A DNA stretch of 64,000 bases, taken from contig NC_065420.1 in NCBI RefSeq assembly GCF_024362695.1, forward strand, positions 9,091,420 through 9,155,419, written 5' to 3'. Shown in pieces: positions 1-12,730 of this stretch. Each line of letters starts with the position of its first letter. Position 1 is the first letter of the stretch. The stretch is from Pectinophora gossypiella (lineage: Eukaryota > Arthropoda > Insecta > Lepidoptera > Gelechiidae). A program made the translations under genes and the position numbers. Below the pieces are notes generated by a model. The model was not told the origin of the DNA. It ran no database searches and worked only from the letters and a program-made list of their open reading frames with translations.

Positions 1-1844
1 GGGCTCCTCCTAGGGGCCCGTAAAAAAGTAATAAAAACCGAATAAATCCGGAACCCTCGCAGTGTCGCGTCTCCTATTATTATTATGTACACCGAAATAT
101 TACGCCAACATCCAGCCCCCGTGTTGGGAAACTAATTTGAAGTATTTTTTCGTGATCATCCCACAAGATGTATTACCGGGAAATGTTGGCAAGGCGAGCA
201 ATAGTGGAGGAAGATTGATACTCGGCGGAGTCTACATCAACTCATTTTACAGGGGATTGAAATTTTTATAATAGAATACGCATTTTGTTATGAGGTGCCT
301 AAATTGAAAAGTGTTTGAAGCTTAACTTACAATATAATTAATTAAAGCTCCTTTATTCAGACTAAGTAATTACATTATATTTTCAGTTAATACGAGTATG
401 CTAGCTTCACCACATCTTCACCATGTGTCGATCGACAAGGTCGCCAGTCCATCTACGCGGAGGGTATGTTTACCGTTAAAATGATATTCTTTTTTAATTC
501 AAGTTGTTTATGATAACTCTACGACGTTAAAAACCTATTAAAAGCCTTTTAACGCTTAAAGTTCAAAGGTCTTTTCAGGGGGTACTTAACAGAAAATATA
601 TTCTTAATCTTTTTATATATTTTTGATTATTATATATTCACTTAAGAATACTTTATCCCGTTCCACGTGTAAAGTTGAAAAACGTTTTCCAAACGTTTCG
701 TCACTATCGCTTGGCGGCCCGAAAATAAAGTACCCACAGCATAAAGATACGCGAGCTAATAAAGTTCTTACCAGATTAACGATCGGCTTATTGCATAATA
801 TATAAGCGAAACAAATCCGCTCTGTAGGTAAACTAAGCGAATCCCTTTTACGGCATCGTCGGGAGCAATCGAGTTGTATTTAAATTTGTTCATAAATAGA
901 TAATAAAGGGTGGCGCGTGCGGTTCCTAAACTGCTTTATTCGATAAAGATTGCCGAGCGACGGCGAAGTTGGAAGATACCTGCGACTAACGTATGCGCTG
1001 TATTTACTGACGGCAAATATTCCGAAAGTCTGTTTGAAGATTAAAATGGTATGATGTAAAAACGTCATAATACTGGTATACAACCGATAGTACACTGTTT
1101 TTCAAAGAAAGAACTAACAAAGAGGGATACGCTTACGAATGTTTTGTTCGTATTTCCTTCTCATGTGCAGTATTGGTTTCATGTAACTGAAGAGAAAATT
1201 CAGAGTTACTTAATGAAAACTATTCAAATCAGTTTTATAAATGATACCCAGTTTTTTGTTAAAACCAAGCCTTTATTGAATTTATCAAGTCTCGTGCAGA
1301 ATTCAATATTTTGTGAAATTAATTAATCAGAGTGCATCCTCAAAAAGACCGAAAGAGGGCCAGCAAACATTTTTGTGATAAACGAGTATTTATGTCGGTC
1401 GCGGTATTGTGTTTCACAACTCTTGGAAGCAGACAATTTTATTTTCCGCCTTTTGGGTAATCAATAGGGGAGGCCCGACGACGGCCCGCCATCGAACAGC
1501 GGTGCCCTAGAGCCGGATGTTTTAAAATTTATCCCCCATATTTTGAAGGACATTCTCATAATTCATTAGTGTCTAAGTAAATGACGTCAATTTAGATAAA
1601 ATCGGAAAGGATACTGTACCCTTTTTGGCTAATAAAATACTCAGAAATCTAACAAATCCCCACATAAAATATATTAAATTAACAATTTATATTTATATTA
1701 TATAAAAAAATAAAGAAATAATATTAAATTACCTATTTATTTATAAATTAAATTCTGTATGTTTTTAAATAAATCATTCTTTAATGTATTCAGTAGTCAA
1801 AAAACATATTACCTATATAATAACTCCATAACAAGGGGTGCATA
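1..1844. other. Non-coding AT-rich stretch
   Basis: Short ORFs only (up to 71 codons), with no recognisable protein or repeat family. From about 1650 to 1790 it is almost pure A and T. Confidence 0.5.
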
Positions 1845-2428
1845 TTCAAGGCTAAGATAGCCAAAGTAATCAGAAAACGATGGATCAAAACTTTCGTATG
1901 GAGTATAGCCCTCTATGGATGTGAAACTTGGACACTGACACAAAAAGACAGATAGAGACTCGAGGCCTTTGAAATGTGGTGTAGGAGGAGGATGGAAAGA
2001 ATAAGTTGGACTGAAAGGGTTAGGTACTAATGAGGAAGTGCTAGAAAGGGTATAGAAGCAAATATAGAGAGTTATTGAGGACAGAAGACGCAAGATGATT
2101 GGACACTTAATAAGACACGACGGATTTATTAAAAACATCATAGAAGGGCAGCTACAAGGAAAGAGAGGAAGGGGAAGACCAAGAAGAGCTTACATGGAAC
2201 AGATTAAAGGGAAAGTGAACGTTGTGTCTTATAAGAAATGAATGAATTGGTCTTTGATAGACAAGAATGGTCCACCAACCCGCAGTGGAGCAGCGTGGTC
2301 TTATGCTCGATACCCCCTCCGGTTGATTGAGGGGAGGCTTGTGCCCAGCAGTGGGACGTATATAAGCAGTTTATGTTTATGTAGACAAGAATGGAGAATG
2401 CAACACCAACAAGAGCGTGGCTCTTAAA
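1845..2428 (+). pseudogene. RTE-like LINE, C-terminal end of ORF2, broken
   Basis: On the plus strand one frame reads WSIALYGCETWTLTQKD and, after a stop, LEAFEMWCRRRMERISWTER. Later pieces give GRGRPRRAYMEQIK and finally WRMQHQQERGS with a stop. These are the familiar C-terminal motifs of RTE-like non-LTR retrotransposons of insects. Stops and frame changes make it inactive. A 111-bp SINE piece interrupts it at 2271-2381. The long minus-strand frame across 1809-2141 is a shadow of this sequence. Confidence 0.75.
2271..2381 (+). mobile_element. SINE family C, 5'-truncated, inserted in a LINE
   Basis: It lies between direct repeats TAGACAAGAATGG at 2258-2270 and 2382-2394. It holds only the family C tail, from CCACCAACCCGCAGTGGAGC to TATAAGCAGTTTATGTTTAT. 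Removing it restores the coding line of the host LINE (DRQEWRMQHQQERGS). Confidence 0.85.
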
Positions 2429-2429
2429 T

Positions 2430-2545
2430 CATTATCAGCCGTACGACGCCCACTGCTGGGCATAGGCCTCCCCCAAGGATCTCCACGACGATCGGTCCCG
2501 CGCTGCCCGCATCCAGCGGCTTCCCGCGACCTTCACCAGATCGTC
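2430..2545 (+). mobile_element. Short retroposed repeat with target duplication
   Basis: Direct repeats GGCTCTTAAAT at 2419-2429 and 2546-2556 frame a GC-rich 116-bp unit. The unit contains CGCCCACTGCTGGGCATAGG, then TCTCCACGACGATCGGTCCC and CGACCTTCACCAGATCGTC. It shares the CCACTGCTGGGCA motif with SINE families C and D but is otherwise different. Strand is given by that motif only tentatively. Confidence 0.7.
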
Positions 2546-3114
2546 GGCTCTTAAATAAATGTTAATATAGTAACTATGTGTTGTGTGTTAAAAGTAACCT
2601 AATTTCTTTTTTTATATTTAAAGCTTGTTTAGAATAAAAATATTTTCTTAAATGTCGACTCCACTGATGTCGTTGTCGTTGTTAGTAGAATCTAATATTC
2701 ATTCCCGTGATAGGTAGATATTTATGTTGAATAAGCTGAGCCTTATACACGGACTTGTGGACATAATCTCAACGATGTTTCCAATTGATTTGTTTTGTCG
2801 ATCATAATATTTCTTTCAAGCAAATAATATGATTTGTAAATAAAGGATACTTACCACGAATTTTCTCCTTTTAGAAAGGACTGAGTATTCGTGAGATTTG
2901 CTCCGATTGACAGTTTGTTTGTAACTAAATTCGTATAGTAAGTTTCATCGACTAAGCTTAGAGGATATGTAGAACTGACGATTTGAACTATTGACATAAT
3001 TCCTAGTATTTCAGTGGTCTCTTAATTTTCGAAGGTTTCGAAACGTTCAAATCACTTTTCCCAACACCATCAATTATAATAATGAAATATCTGCTACATT
3101 TCTGAAAACTATAC

Positions 3115-3470
3115 CCCAGTATGGAGCCGTGGTAGCCTAGTTGTTAGAAAGCTTGCCTCTCACTTTGAGGTCGCAGGTTCGAATCCAGCACAGGCCTAAA
3201 TCAATTAATATCTAATTTGTTTTCGAATTCATGTTTGGATCATAAATGATTATCACGTGCTCAGCGGTGAAGGAAAACATCGTGAAGAAACCCATATTTA
3301 CGAGAAATGCATTCGGAGGTATGTCACCTAACCTATATTGGGCTGGTTTTCCCTTCGCGGGTTGGAAGGTCAGACAAATAGTCGCTTCTGTAAAAATCCG
3401 GACCTGTCAAATCTTCAGGTTAGGTAAGCGGACCCTGTGAAAAACGGTATAATGTTAGAGAGATGACGAC
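3115..3470 (+). mobile_element. SINE family B, full-length copy (356 bp)
   Basis: It is bounded by the 15-bp direct repeat TTCTGAAAACTATAC at 3100-3114 and 3471-3485. The head (about 3121-3200) is tRNA-like, with an A-box-like GTGGTAGCCTAGTTGTTAG and a B box, GGTTCGAATCC. The body contains TCACGTGCTCAGCGGTGAAG and GGGCTGGTTTTCCCTTCGCG. It ends GGACCCTGTGAAAAACGG and a short GATGACGA tail. The small ORF at 3246-3440 is inside the SINE and is not a gene. Confidence 0.85.
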
Positions 3471-3735
3471 TTCTGAAAACTATACATACATAGTAAGATA
3501 TCAGATATCGATCTTGATAACGTAACGTGACTTTGGGGGTGCAGCAGTTTGTTTCAAGAGCATGATCGAGTCAAATAGATTGCACTTCAAACTCGCTACT
3601 GTCTACCACGGGGACACTCGATGGCTTTCCGATGTCTAATGTGCACGAAGTAAATTCTACTTTTTTATTCTTTATGCCTACTTTGACCAGGGTGCCACAG
3701 TATAGGGAAATCATTTTGACTCATAAGCATGACTC

Positions 3736-3996
3736 ACGGCCTCCGTGGTCCAGTGGTTGAGCGTTAGGCTCACGATCCGGACGTACCGGGTTCGAATCCT
3801 CATGGCAGCATATCACAAAAATCACTTTGTGATCCCTAGTATGTTTAGAACATTGCAGGCTGATTACGTGATTGTCCGAAAGTAAGACGATCCATGCTTC
3901 GGAAGGCACGTTAAGCCGTTGGTCCCGGTTACTACTTACTGATGTAAGTACGTAGTCGTTACATGATTCATGTCAGGGGCCTTTGGCGGCTCAATA
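3736..3996 (+). mobile_element. SINE family A, head and body, tail truncated
   Basis: The tRNA-like head has GTGGTCCAGTGGTTGAGCG (A box) and GGGTTCGAATCC (B box). The central module follows (GCTTCGGAAGGCACGTTAAG, then CCGTTGGTCCCGG), then CATGTCAGGGGCCTTTGGCG. It stops before the usual CTGACACCAGGGTTGATGAG tail. The minus-strand ORF at 3721-3909 is a shadow of it. Confidence 0.8.
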
Positions 3997-3999
3997 TTA

Positions 4000-6900
4000 G
4001 ACTCCACAAGTTAAATCTACGAAGTAGGTACTAATTAAAAAAATCCTATTAACCTGTCCAATCAATTGTTTATTTATTTATTTAATGGATCATAGCTATG
4101 CACATTATAACATTTAGTTACATAATTAAACTAAATAAAGCAGTACTAATGTGCCAATCACAAGTGAACACAACATTCATCATAAAGAATTGTTAAACAG
4201 AATTATCTACTAAACACGCCAGTAGCAAATAAAGTCTTGAACACAACTAACGAACAAACCCGACCTTATTGTTCCATAGTTCAGCAGGTATCGCAGCAAA
4301 TAAAAGCGGGTAGTTTGTAATTAATACAACAGCAATCGCTAATGAGTCGCTATAAAGTCATTCGGCTGACGACGGCGGCCCCATCAACACCATTCTGTCT
4401 ATTCATTCATGCTATTAGCATATCAAGTTTACTGTTTTATACACTTGGCAAATTGTATAAAGATACATGCAGATTGGTAGCATTTATAATATATATGTTT
4501 GTTTTATAATAATCTTTTTGATTATCTACGTACAGTATTTTGATGTTTTTTTAGATTATTTTCAGTTCCAGACTTTTGCGACGGAAGATTCCACTTGATA
4601 TTAACTCAGAATGATGATTTGAATCATCCCTTCAGGATTCGTCACGATCTCACTGACACCCTGTATAAACCGACGGACAATAATGACTATCTATTGAAAG
4701 ATAGCGGTAAGCTATTTACTTACTTATGTATCTTTTGTTATATTCCATGTTGAAATGGATAAATAAATAACAAAGTGTAAAGTGACAAAAAGGGCCTGTG
4801 TTAATAGACATCTTCTTTATGAAACTAACCAATAACGGGTTAGTCTCAGATCCAACTTAGAGCCCATAATTTATTGATCTTTTCAGTCTTTGTGAGTGTC
4901 CCTAAAATGTGCTTTAACGTCATAAATACTTAACAACAAACGCACTAAATGATCAATGTTATTAGGAGCTTAAGGTGCAATTTGCAGTAGCAGCGCTGAC
5001 CGAAGAGTAGATGACATAATTATGGGCGTGGACGCGGATCAGAACTGAGTAAATGGATTAGCTGATAACTTAGTTCCAAGTAACAAACAGAAAATTTGTT
5101 AAAAGTGACAAATTGCTTCATTACTTAAGCACTATTTTGTTATAGAGCATTATATAGACCTGTAGGATGGACTCGCTGCGCATTTTATTATTAGATTACA
5201 AATGGTTGATTACATTAAATAGAAGTTAAAATTGATGTATACCGACTTTATATTTATTACTATCACTCAAAGTACGTGATGGTTTAAGTTACACCACTTG
5301 CAGTTATATTTCAATAACCGAGCAAAATATACATTTTTACATGTCAAAATTATTTTTTTTAGTCCCATTCCGAGAAAATACTGGGAAAAACATGCACCTG
5401 TTAACACAACACGCAAAAGACTTGAAAAACGATAAAGAATATGATAAAAAGCCATAAACGCTGCAGTACACTGTTTTAAAAGACAAATAGTTTTAATAAA
5501 AGCGCTCGCGTGGCTCACCGCGCCTCGTCCGACATTTAAGTGCTAATTTAATTAATTGTCCTATTTCCCCACATGCCCCCCTGCCCTGCAACGGCCATAT
5601 TTTTCACTTACATCAACACACCACAAATTGGTGCCGTTATTACTGAAGCTTCCCTTGGAATGTTATAGAGTAACTCGGTTGAGAATGAGGTCCAATCTTG
5701 TTGCACCGGTCCTTGAACTCAGCTACGGTTATGTACATATTAGGAATTTAATATTTAAGTAATAAGAATTTACAGTTTAATTATAAAAAAAAATCTGTTA
5801 AACATTTGTTTAACTGAGTCTCCACCGGACTTTGTATTCTTAATCTTCAAGGAAAAATTTTATTATTATAGGGCTGCTGCGATACAGGGTAAGCCCTAGT
5901 GCCTTTTATTTGGTAAATAAATAACTTTTACTTATACTTTTTTTACATGTAACTTAACAGGTTTAACGCATACTAGAGTAAAGTTACTAATAAAGCTCCA
6001 CTAATATTAGTAACTATGTACTTAATTTTAGCTTGGACTTATTAAAAGAAATATAATATGAAATCAGAAAATCCTCCCTCTCGTAAGCGTTCATATTGAA
6101 CTAATTTGCGAAAATTTTGAAGAAACGCTATAATGGATGTCACCTGTACTCCTACAACTTTGCCAATTTAACTTTATTTTATCGTTGCCAGAATAACTTT
6201 TTGGAAGTTTATCGTTAAATATTGTGTAGGAAATGAAAAAACAAGATAACTGATTATTTAAGAATTGTATTGGAGGGGTGCGGGCGCGCGAGGGGAGGTC
6301 GACAAGAGGCGTCGTGAAAGAGATCCGCCTCGGGCCGGATTATTGAATTATCAACAAAACATCGCACGGCTCACAGCCCGCTCTCCTCTAATTACTTTCT
6401 CTCCCGTATCATCTCAAATCTGATGAGATTTGATGAGTAATCGATCGCGTCTTAATTGCGGACGACTCAATTTGTAACGTCAATAAAAACTCGATGCGTT
6501 TTGAGTACGCGATCACGTTGTAAGGGTTGAGCATATAAATTAACAGTGTTTGGTTAGGTCAACGAACTTTGTCGATGTGATGTCACGTAATAAAATATAC
6601 GTAGGTACGTACGTATATTTTATTTTTAAGTGAAATAAAAAGTCAAAGATAGAATACTTGTATAAGTACTTAATATAAAGCTGTAGATTCTAGCTCGAAA
6701 TAAAGCAGCAGGTAAAATGTTATAATATGTATGCGTTTAGTGCACATGTTACGTAATTTCTAAGTTACTTTACTCATATGCATGTGCTACTAATGAAGCC
6801 ACGTGCGAGGAAATAAAGTACACGAGCGCATTTCCTCCTAATTAACAGCAATTATGTTGGGAGGAACACAATAAAAAAACATGTAGAACACGAACTCCTC

Positions 6901-7940
6901 TCACCGCACGCACGCAACAGAATGGGAGTATTAAAAACAGACAAGCATTAAACAGAGGGCTCACTGGGATTTTCCGGGGAGTGTTTTTAAGCGATTCCCG
7001 ACGGAGCGGACGATCGGATATATACGTTCGGCAAATTAAAAGCAGGCCATGCGAACCGGCATTGTGGAGAGCACAACCCGCCGCCGGCTGCCGGCCTACC
7101 AGGCACATTTGTTGTTGCGATTTGTCTGCACGGTGAGACACAAATGGCGCAAGCAGGGTTAAGCTCTTTGTTAATCGAACGCCGATACGATATCCCGACT
7201 GTTTAGAAATGTTTCAAGCGTCTGAGATTTCAATATTTATAAATGCAGAACTCACTGTAACACTGCTAGTAAAGAAAAGATTGAAATAATTGTGATAATC
7301 ATTACTGACGTGGTACAGATATATCCGATACACATAAAATGGAACACAGTTTTTATTTCAAGAAATATAGAAACACGTAGGTGTTTAGGAACAAATTACA
7401 TCACTCTGAAGGAAATCTTCACGAAATCCTAAGCAAGGTAACAAGGCAACACGACTTCACTTTTTACATGCTGAAATATTTAAACGGTGAAGTTGCTGAG
7501 GGTGGGGCTAGGGGGCACTCGTGTGAGAAATAGCTCTGAATATCTTGCGACTATCCGAGGGATTCTTGCCCCTATTTCCACGGGATCGCGTCGAAATGAC
7601 AACAGATTTAGGGAAAGCGTGAAGCGAGGTGTAAAATGTATCCGAGCGCGTTACGCCTCCGTATATGACATTCTTCGCACCTACTCGTACCATAAATGTA
7701 AGCGAGAGCCGATTCCGTAATCTTCCTTTTATTAAAAAGTTGTCGAGCCGAGGAAACGCGCCGGAACATTTCTTTATGTGTATACGGCCACTTCGTATAG
7801 CCACTTATTTTCCCCTTACGGGCTTCCAACTGATTTTACTGTAACCGCGAATCTTGAATATAGAGGCTTAACCCGCTTTGTTTTAGTAAGCAGTTTCCGA
7901 ATAACAAGTAGGTATGACTTTACGACATTTATTTCTTTGT
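4000..7940. other. Non-coding; GC-rich islet near 6.27-6.35 kb
   Basis: No gene seen beyond the foldback arm at 4572. About 6270-6440 and 6840-7140 are richer in GC and low in repeats, with several TAATTA words. They may be conserved regulatory DNA, but nothing here proves it. ORFs around 7487-7829 overlap on both strands and match no family. Confidence 0.4.
4572..4636. repeat. Single arm of the 29481 foldback family
   Basis: TTTTGCGACGGAAGATTCCA, CTTGATATTAACTCAGAATG and TTTGAATCATCCC match the right arm of the element at 29481-29629. A sequence like the flank follows (ATTCGTCACGATC). No partner arm is nearby. Confidence 0.55.
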
Positions 7941-7950
7941 ATGTACTCTT

Positions 7951-8029
7951 CTTCTTATCGTGTGGGTTGTGAGGTGGAATACCAGCCTCATCAACCCTGG
8001 TGTCAGGGTTATGATTGAGCCGCCAAAGG
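7951..8029 (-). mobile_element. SINE family A tail fragment
   Basis: Only the family A 3' end is present, read on the plus strand as CGTGTGGGTTGTGAGGTGG, AACCCTGGTGTCAGGGTT and TTGAGCCGCCAAAGG. The ORF at 7929-8138 overlaps it and is not a gene. Confidence 0.7.
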
Positions 8030-8762
8030 TACTTATTGATAATGTTTGTATTGAATTTGTAACAGGAAGATAATTCGTAATTCTCTTATGATGAATCATA
8101 CATAACGATTGACTCACTACGAGTATTTTGAAATGCAAATGAGTTTTATTTTAAATGGACCCCTAAATTTGAAATCAACTAACTGACTTAAATAACAATG
8201 CCCCACATAACATTTTTATTCCACAAAAAAACGACAGCTTTTAGAAAAATAAACGGCAAATCCATTGTAAAATTATTCAGTATGAAACGAGGCTGAAAAT
8301 CTTTCAGATTTGCATCCATTCATTCGTTGCCAACGACTTGGCGTTTGTTTGAATATGTGATTTCCTATGCAGAGCGAACATTTTATTTTCAATTGAAATT
8401 CCAACAAGTTTAAAGTGGTAATATCCTTCTTGACGGTCGCGTCTGCCGTTACATTTTACCGAGTTCTATTATAAATCAAGAAACAACAAACTCTAAAAAA
8501 CTAAAAAATATATAGTTCAGGTTACCGTACCTATACCTAACCATATCTACTACATAATATAGACTGCACATGACTCTCAACTAAATCCGTTTTATATCTT
8601 CTTTTAAAAAATGGCTTATCGTAGTCTTGTAGTCGCATGTTACGACTTTCGTAGCAAACTCCAGCGTAGCTCTTCGCCTAACACGTGTAAGAGATATAAT
8701 ATATTTTTCACTCGTCACGTAGTGTAATATATGTCATAAGATTTTAAACTATTTAATAATAT

Positions 8763-8822
8763 ATCTTATCTAGCCTATAGTGTCCCACTGCTGGGCAATG
8801 GCCTCCCTCCATTTCTTCCAGG
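8763..8822. repeat. Repeat with CCCACTGCTGGGCAATGG tail motif, copy 1
   Basis: CTTATCTAGCCTATAGTGTC then CCACTGCTGGGCAATGGCC. It shares its first 35 bases or so with the sequence at 40223-40262. Probably the end of another retroposed family. Confidence 0.55.
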
Positions 8823-9647
8823 ACTCTAAAATAAAATATCATATTATTTATTATATTGGCCCCGATTCCTGCCCACATCGTAATTTTATTTTAAGTTATA
8901 GCTATCATTTTCTTATCCGCCGAAAAGGAAAGGGACGGATGATTGACAACTGTTATTTTAAAATGAATGAATAACCCGGGCGATTAATATACACATCTCG
9001 CAGATTTGCAACCCATTTGACGTGTGTTGTTAATTATGTCGGATTATTGCCCAATATAACATTTTGGAAGGGTTTTTTAAATTTCTCCTAAAATTGACTC
9101 GATCCCATAAATTTTATGCTTGTCGATTACACCTCCTACTTTAAATAAAATTATATGACGTGTACAGGAATCAGCAACATTGTTATATTATTTTATATTT
9201 AATATAATATATTTTTTTTATATTTCCTGTATGTGCAATATTTGTTATGTTATCTGTTATTTTTAAACGTCGAATTTTATTCGAATAGTACAAAAATAAA
9301 CGACTCGAAATTGTAAAAGAGGTGAATAACTCCTATTCAAAAAGAAAGAACGGTAAAGGGGAGGACTGCAAAGAACCACGACACTTGTAATTGGCTTTGT
9401 AATCCGAACGGCTCCAAGTTGGCTACAAACCCCTAATTAAAAATTGCCTATTCCATTGTTCCTTCGGTTAATAAAGGGGTTTGGTAATTTTATAACTCCA
9501 TATTTTTGTGCTTAGCTGTAAAATAACTTGTATACAATATTAATTATTGTACATAATTGTAGGTTTGGAGTTTATGAAGGTTGCGTCATTACTATCTGTG
9601 CCATAATACTTTGTCCGAATACTTTATTTCTTTTTTGATGGTTGTCG

Positions 9648-9872
9648 AATTATCACGTGCTCAGCGGTGAAGAAAAACATCGTGAGAAAACCCACATTCG
9701 CGAGAAATGCATTCGGAGGTATGTGACCTAACCTGTATTGGGCTGGTTTTCCCTTCGCGGGTTGGAAGATCAGACAGGCAGTCGCTTCTGTAAAAAACTA
9801 GACCTGTCAAGTCTCCAGGTTGGGTAAGCGGACCCTGTGAAAAACGGGATAATGCTAGGGCGATGATGATGA
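9648..9872 (+). mobile_element. SINE family B, 5'-truncated
   Basis: It lines up with the body and tail of the full copy at 3115-3470, starting at TATCACGTGCTCAGCGGTGA. It ends in GTGAAAAACGGGATAATG and a GATGATGATGA tail. The tRNA-like head is missing. Confidence 0.8.
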
Positions 9873-12687
9873 CTACTAATATCCTTACTTTTTATATTAT
9901 GTCATTTTTTAACCATATAAGTAAATGTCAGTGTTATTTCTATGTACTTAGATACCTACTTATTAAGTAAACTTTTACTGAATTCACTTGGAATTAACTA
10001 CTAAATGTATTTGTACCAATCTATTTTGTTACTACTATAAAGTTAGGGTAGTCCTTGTTTAATAAAAACAAATGACATTAGTAATGCTAGGGAGGTGATG
10101 ATAATACTTTATCCGTCTCTATGTACCCACCCTGACAATACGGCTCAACACCTATCACGTTAGTCTAACAGGAAGCTCGGTCAGGTTCAGGTCAGGTACT
10201 TAGATCATCTTGCGATGGATGCACTTCTGATTAGCTCAATTGTGATATAGACGTTAGCTTATGTTATGTTGTTATTTTGTGTGTCGATGTAACAATTTAT
10301 TTCAATATTTTTATATTAAAATATTCAATATCGAAAACCGTATCGTAAAGCATTCATGTGGACATCGTGTCTACACTTGACCGCGGATATCAAAATACGA
10401 AAAATTAATTCATATTTTGAAAACAGCCGAACGGCGGAGGGCCCCGCCGCCGTCCCGCTGGGTCCCGCTATCGCCGCGCGGACGGGACGTCCCGTATCGC
10501 AGCCTCAATAGCCACAATCAGACCTCAACCCTCATTTAAATATCAAAACAACCCCGCTGAACCCGCAACATAACACAAACAAATTAATTCGAATAATCAA
10601 CCCTAATAAATAGGGATCTGTTTACCCCATAAAGAATAAATGTTATAATAATTGGGGCAAGAGGCTACAATTTACAGTTTTGAATTCTAAATTGTCGGAA
10701 GGGTGAATTAATTTTCGGATGAATTTCAAGAAACAACGCTGTAATAACACAATGAAAAGTTTGCGGTGTACTAACAAGCCGAATTCAATACTTTAATTTG
10801 ATGGATTTCCAATTTTAAGCTATCTCAAATAATATAAATTGAAGCCACGAGAACGGGAGATCGTAAAAAGAATATACTTACATTTATTTAGTAAACATAG
10901 TGTAAAGTCAACCGAGGGAGGGGTGAACAAAGCGGAGGTGTCAAGATTAACCGCCGTCTGAGGCGGCTGCATGAAATACTCTAAAATTGTTCACAGGCTA
11001 TAAAACTGCACAAAGCCTTTTCAATTAAAACTTTCAATGGCGTCCTGGCGCTAATTATGGCGCGGGCAGGGTGCGGGCCGGCGACATCTATCTATTGCTA
11101 TAAGGCAATGCGGTAACCGCGCGGCGGCGGCGCGGCACAGTGTGCGGCACGGACGCGCCCGCTCCCCTCTGTCCTCGCCTAAGTGAATTCCGTTAATTAA
11201 ACCATAAAAACTTCGATAAATTAAGATCCCAGCCAATTCCCCTCTCTAATACAGTCCTGTTTCCAAGATTTCAGATGCAAATGACATCGATACAGCCGGG
11301 CGCGACATAAATTTGTTTCGGCCGCGTTGCCCCTCTACATTTGTCTGCGGCTTCGTTTAATTTTACTTATTGCTTAATAACACTTTTGTTACTTCGTAGA
11401 TAATCGACTATAATGCAATGAACTCGTTTAAAATAATGCCTTGCTTGTTAAATTAACAGTAATAATCGGTGGAGGGAATAAGTATATAACTGTAGAAATC
11501 CGTTATTTTATCGTCAGAAATCTTTTTTCTATTTTGGGTACACTTACTGTATTCACCGGTGTCGATCGGGAATGTTATTTGATAGTAAGTGACGATATGG
11601 TCTAAGATGGAGTCCGCTAATTAAGCAAAATGCATCACTCTAGCCGTCTAGCCTACAGCTCAAGTTCAAATACACAATTGAAAACTTAGCAATAACTACT
11701 TCGCGAAACACCGAAAAATTATCTGATTTTCAGGTCACGATATGATAATGCCCGAAACGGTGTCATCAAATCGCCCGGCGCCGCACGAAACACATGCGTT
11801 AATTACAGTCCTGTAAGCAATAAGCTTCAGATATACGATAAGGCGCGCCCCACCAACTTGTATGGAAAATTTCATTAGTAAAATTCGAGGTTAACAGCTT
11901 GTGTGTTTTAGGTAATTGGTCCGTGCGCGAGCGGCGCCCGGCCCGGCTTATGGTACAGGTTTTTGTATAAACTACGCTCGTCAATTAATGTCAAATCGGT
12001 ATATATTTAACAACACATGCGCTGTATCGATTACACTTATGACTGTAGTAACATTAATTTGTAATTCTTCTTTTGAATTAGGGAGAGAAGAGAAAGCTTC
12101 TTCTTTATTCAAGATATGTCATGCCCACAGAGTTCATCAGGTAAGTACTAAGGTCAGTTATCTGGCTCTATCTGGTAAACACTATTTAAAAAATTATTGA
12201 AGTAGCATTCATGCATATATTGCATAGGCCCGTGCCAGTTAAGAACAGTTATTTAAGTCCACATCTCTATATAAATACACTTACCCAATGAATTCTAAAC
12301 ACATGGAAAATGTAATACTTACCTACTTAAAATAATTTAATATTACGCTCTTCGTAAAACGTCGTAAGATTTCAGGGCCCATGCACAAGTGTCACATTTC
12401 ATCAAAGTACTTACGTAATTACAAATTCATCGCTAAACGACCAACAACGGAGACAAATGTCTCTGGCTTTTACGTACAAGGCTGAGCCCTATCGTACCCC
12501 AGCGTACCCTGTTGAAATGCAAATGGTACGAGTTGGCTCGCCTTCCCTGCATTTGCAATCCACCAGTTTTTTACGTAACTTATTGTCTAAGCTTATGCCC
12601 ATTGTACCTTTCATAGTACTTGTTCTTTTCATAGCTTTGCATGCATGACTTCATAAACCTGATATAAATAGCCTTTTCCTGACTGTT

Positions 12688-12730
12688 GCTGCTGCTGGGC
12701 ACAGGCCTCGCGTCAATCAACCGGAGGGGA
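12688..12730 (-). mobile_element. SINE family C tail remnant
   Basis: GCTGCTGGGCACAGGCCTC followed by GCGTCAATCAACCGGAGGGG. A short, isolated remnant of the family C tail. Confidence 0.6.

Noticed and set aside
1809..2141. 110-codon minus-strand ORF
   Set aside because: Antisense to the RTE-like LINE coding sequence.
3121..3200. Possible stand-alone tRNA genes here and at 3736, 42870 and 61670
   Set aside because: Each is the head of a duplication-bounded SINE and does not close into a proper cloverleaf with an acceptor stem.
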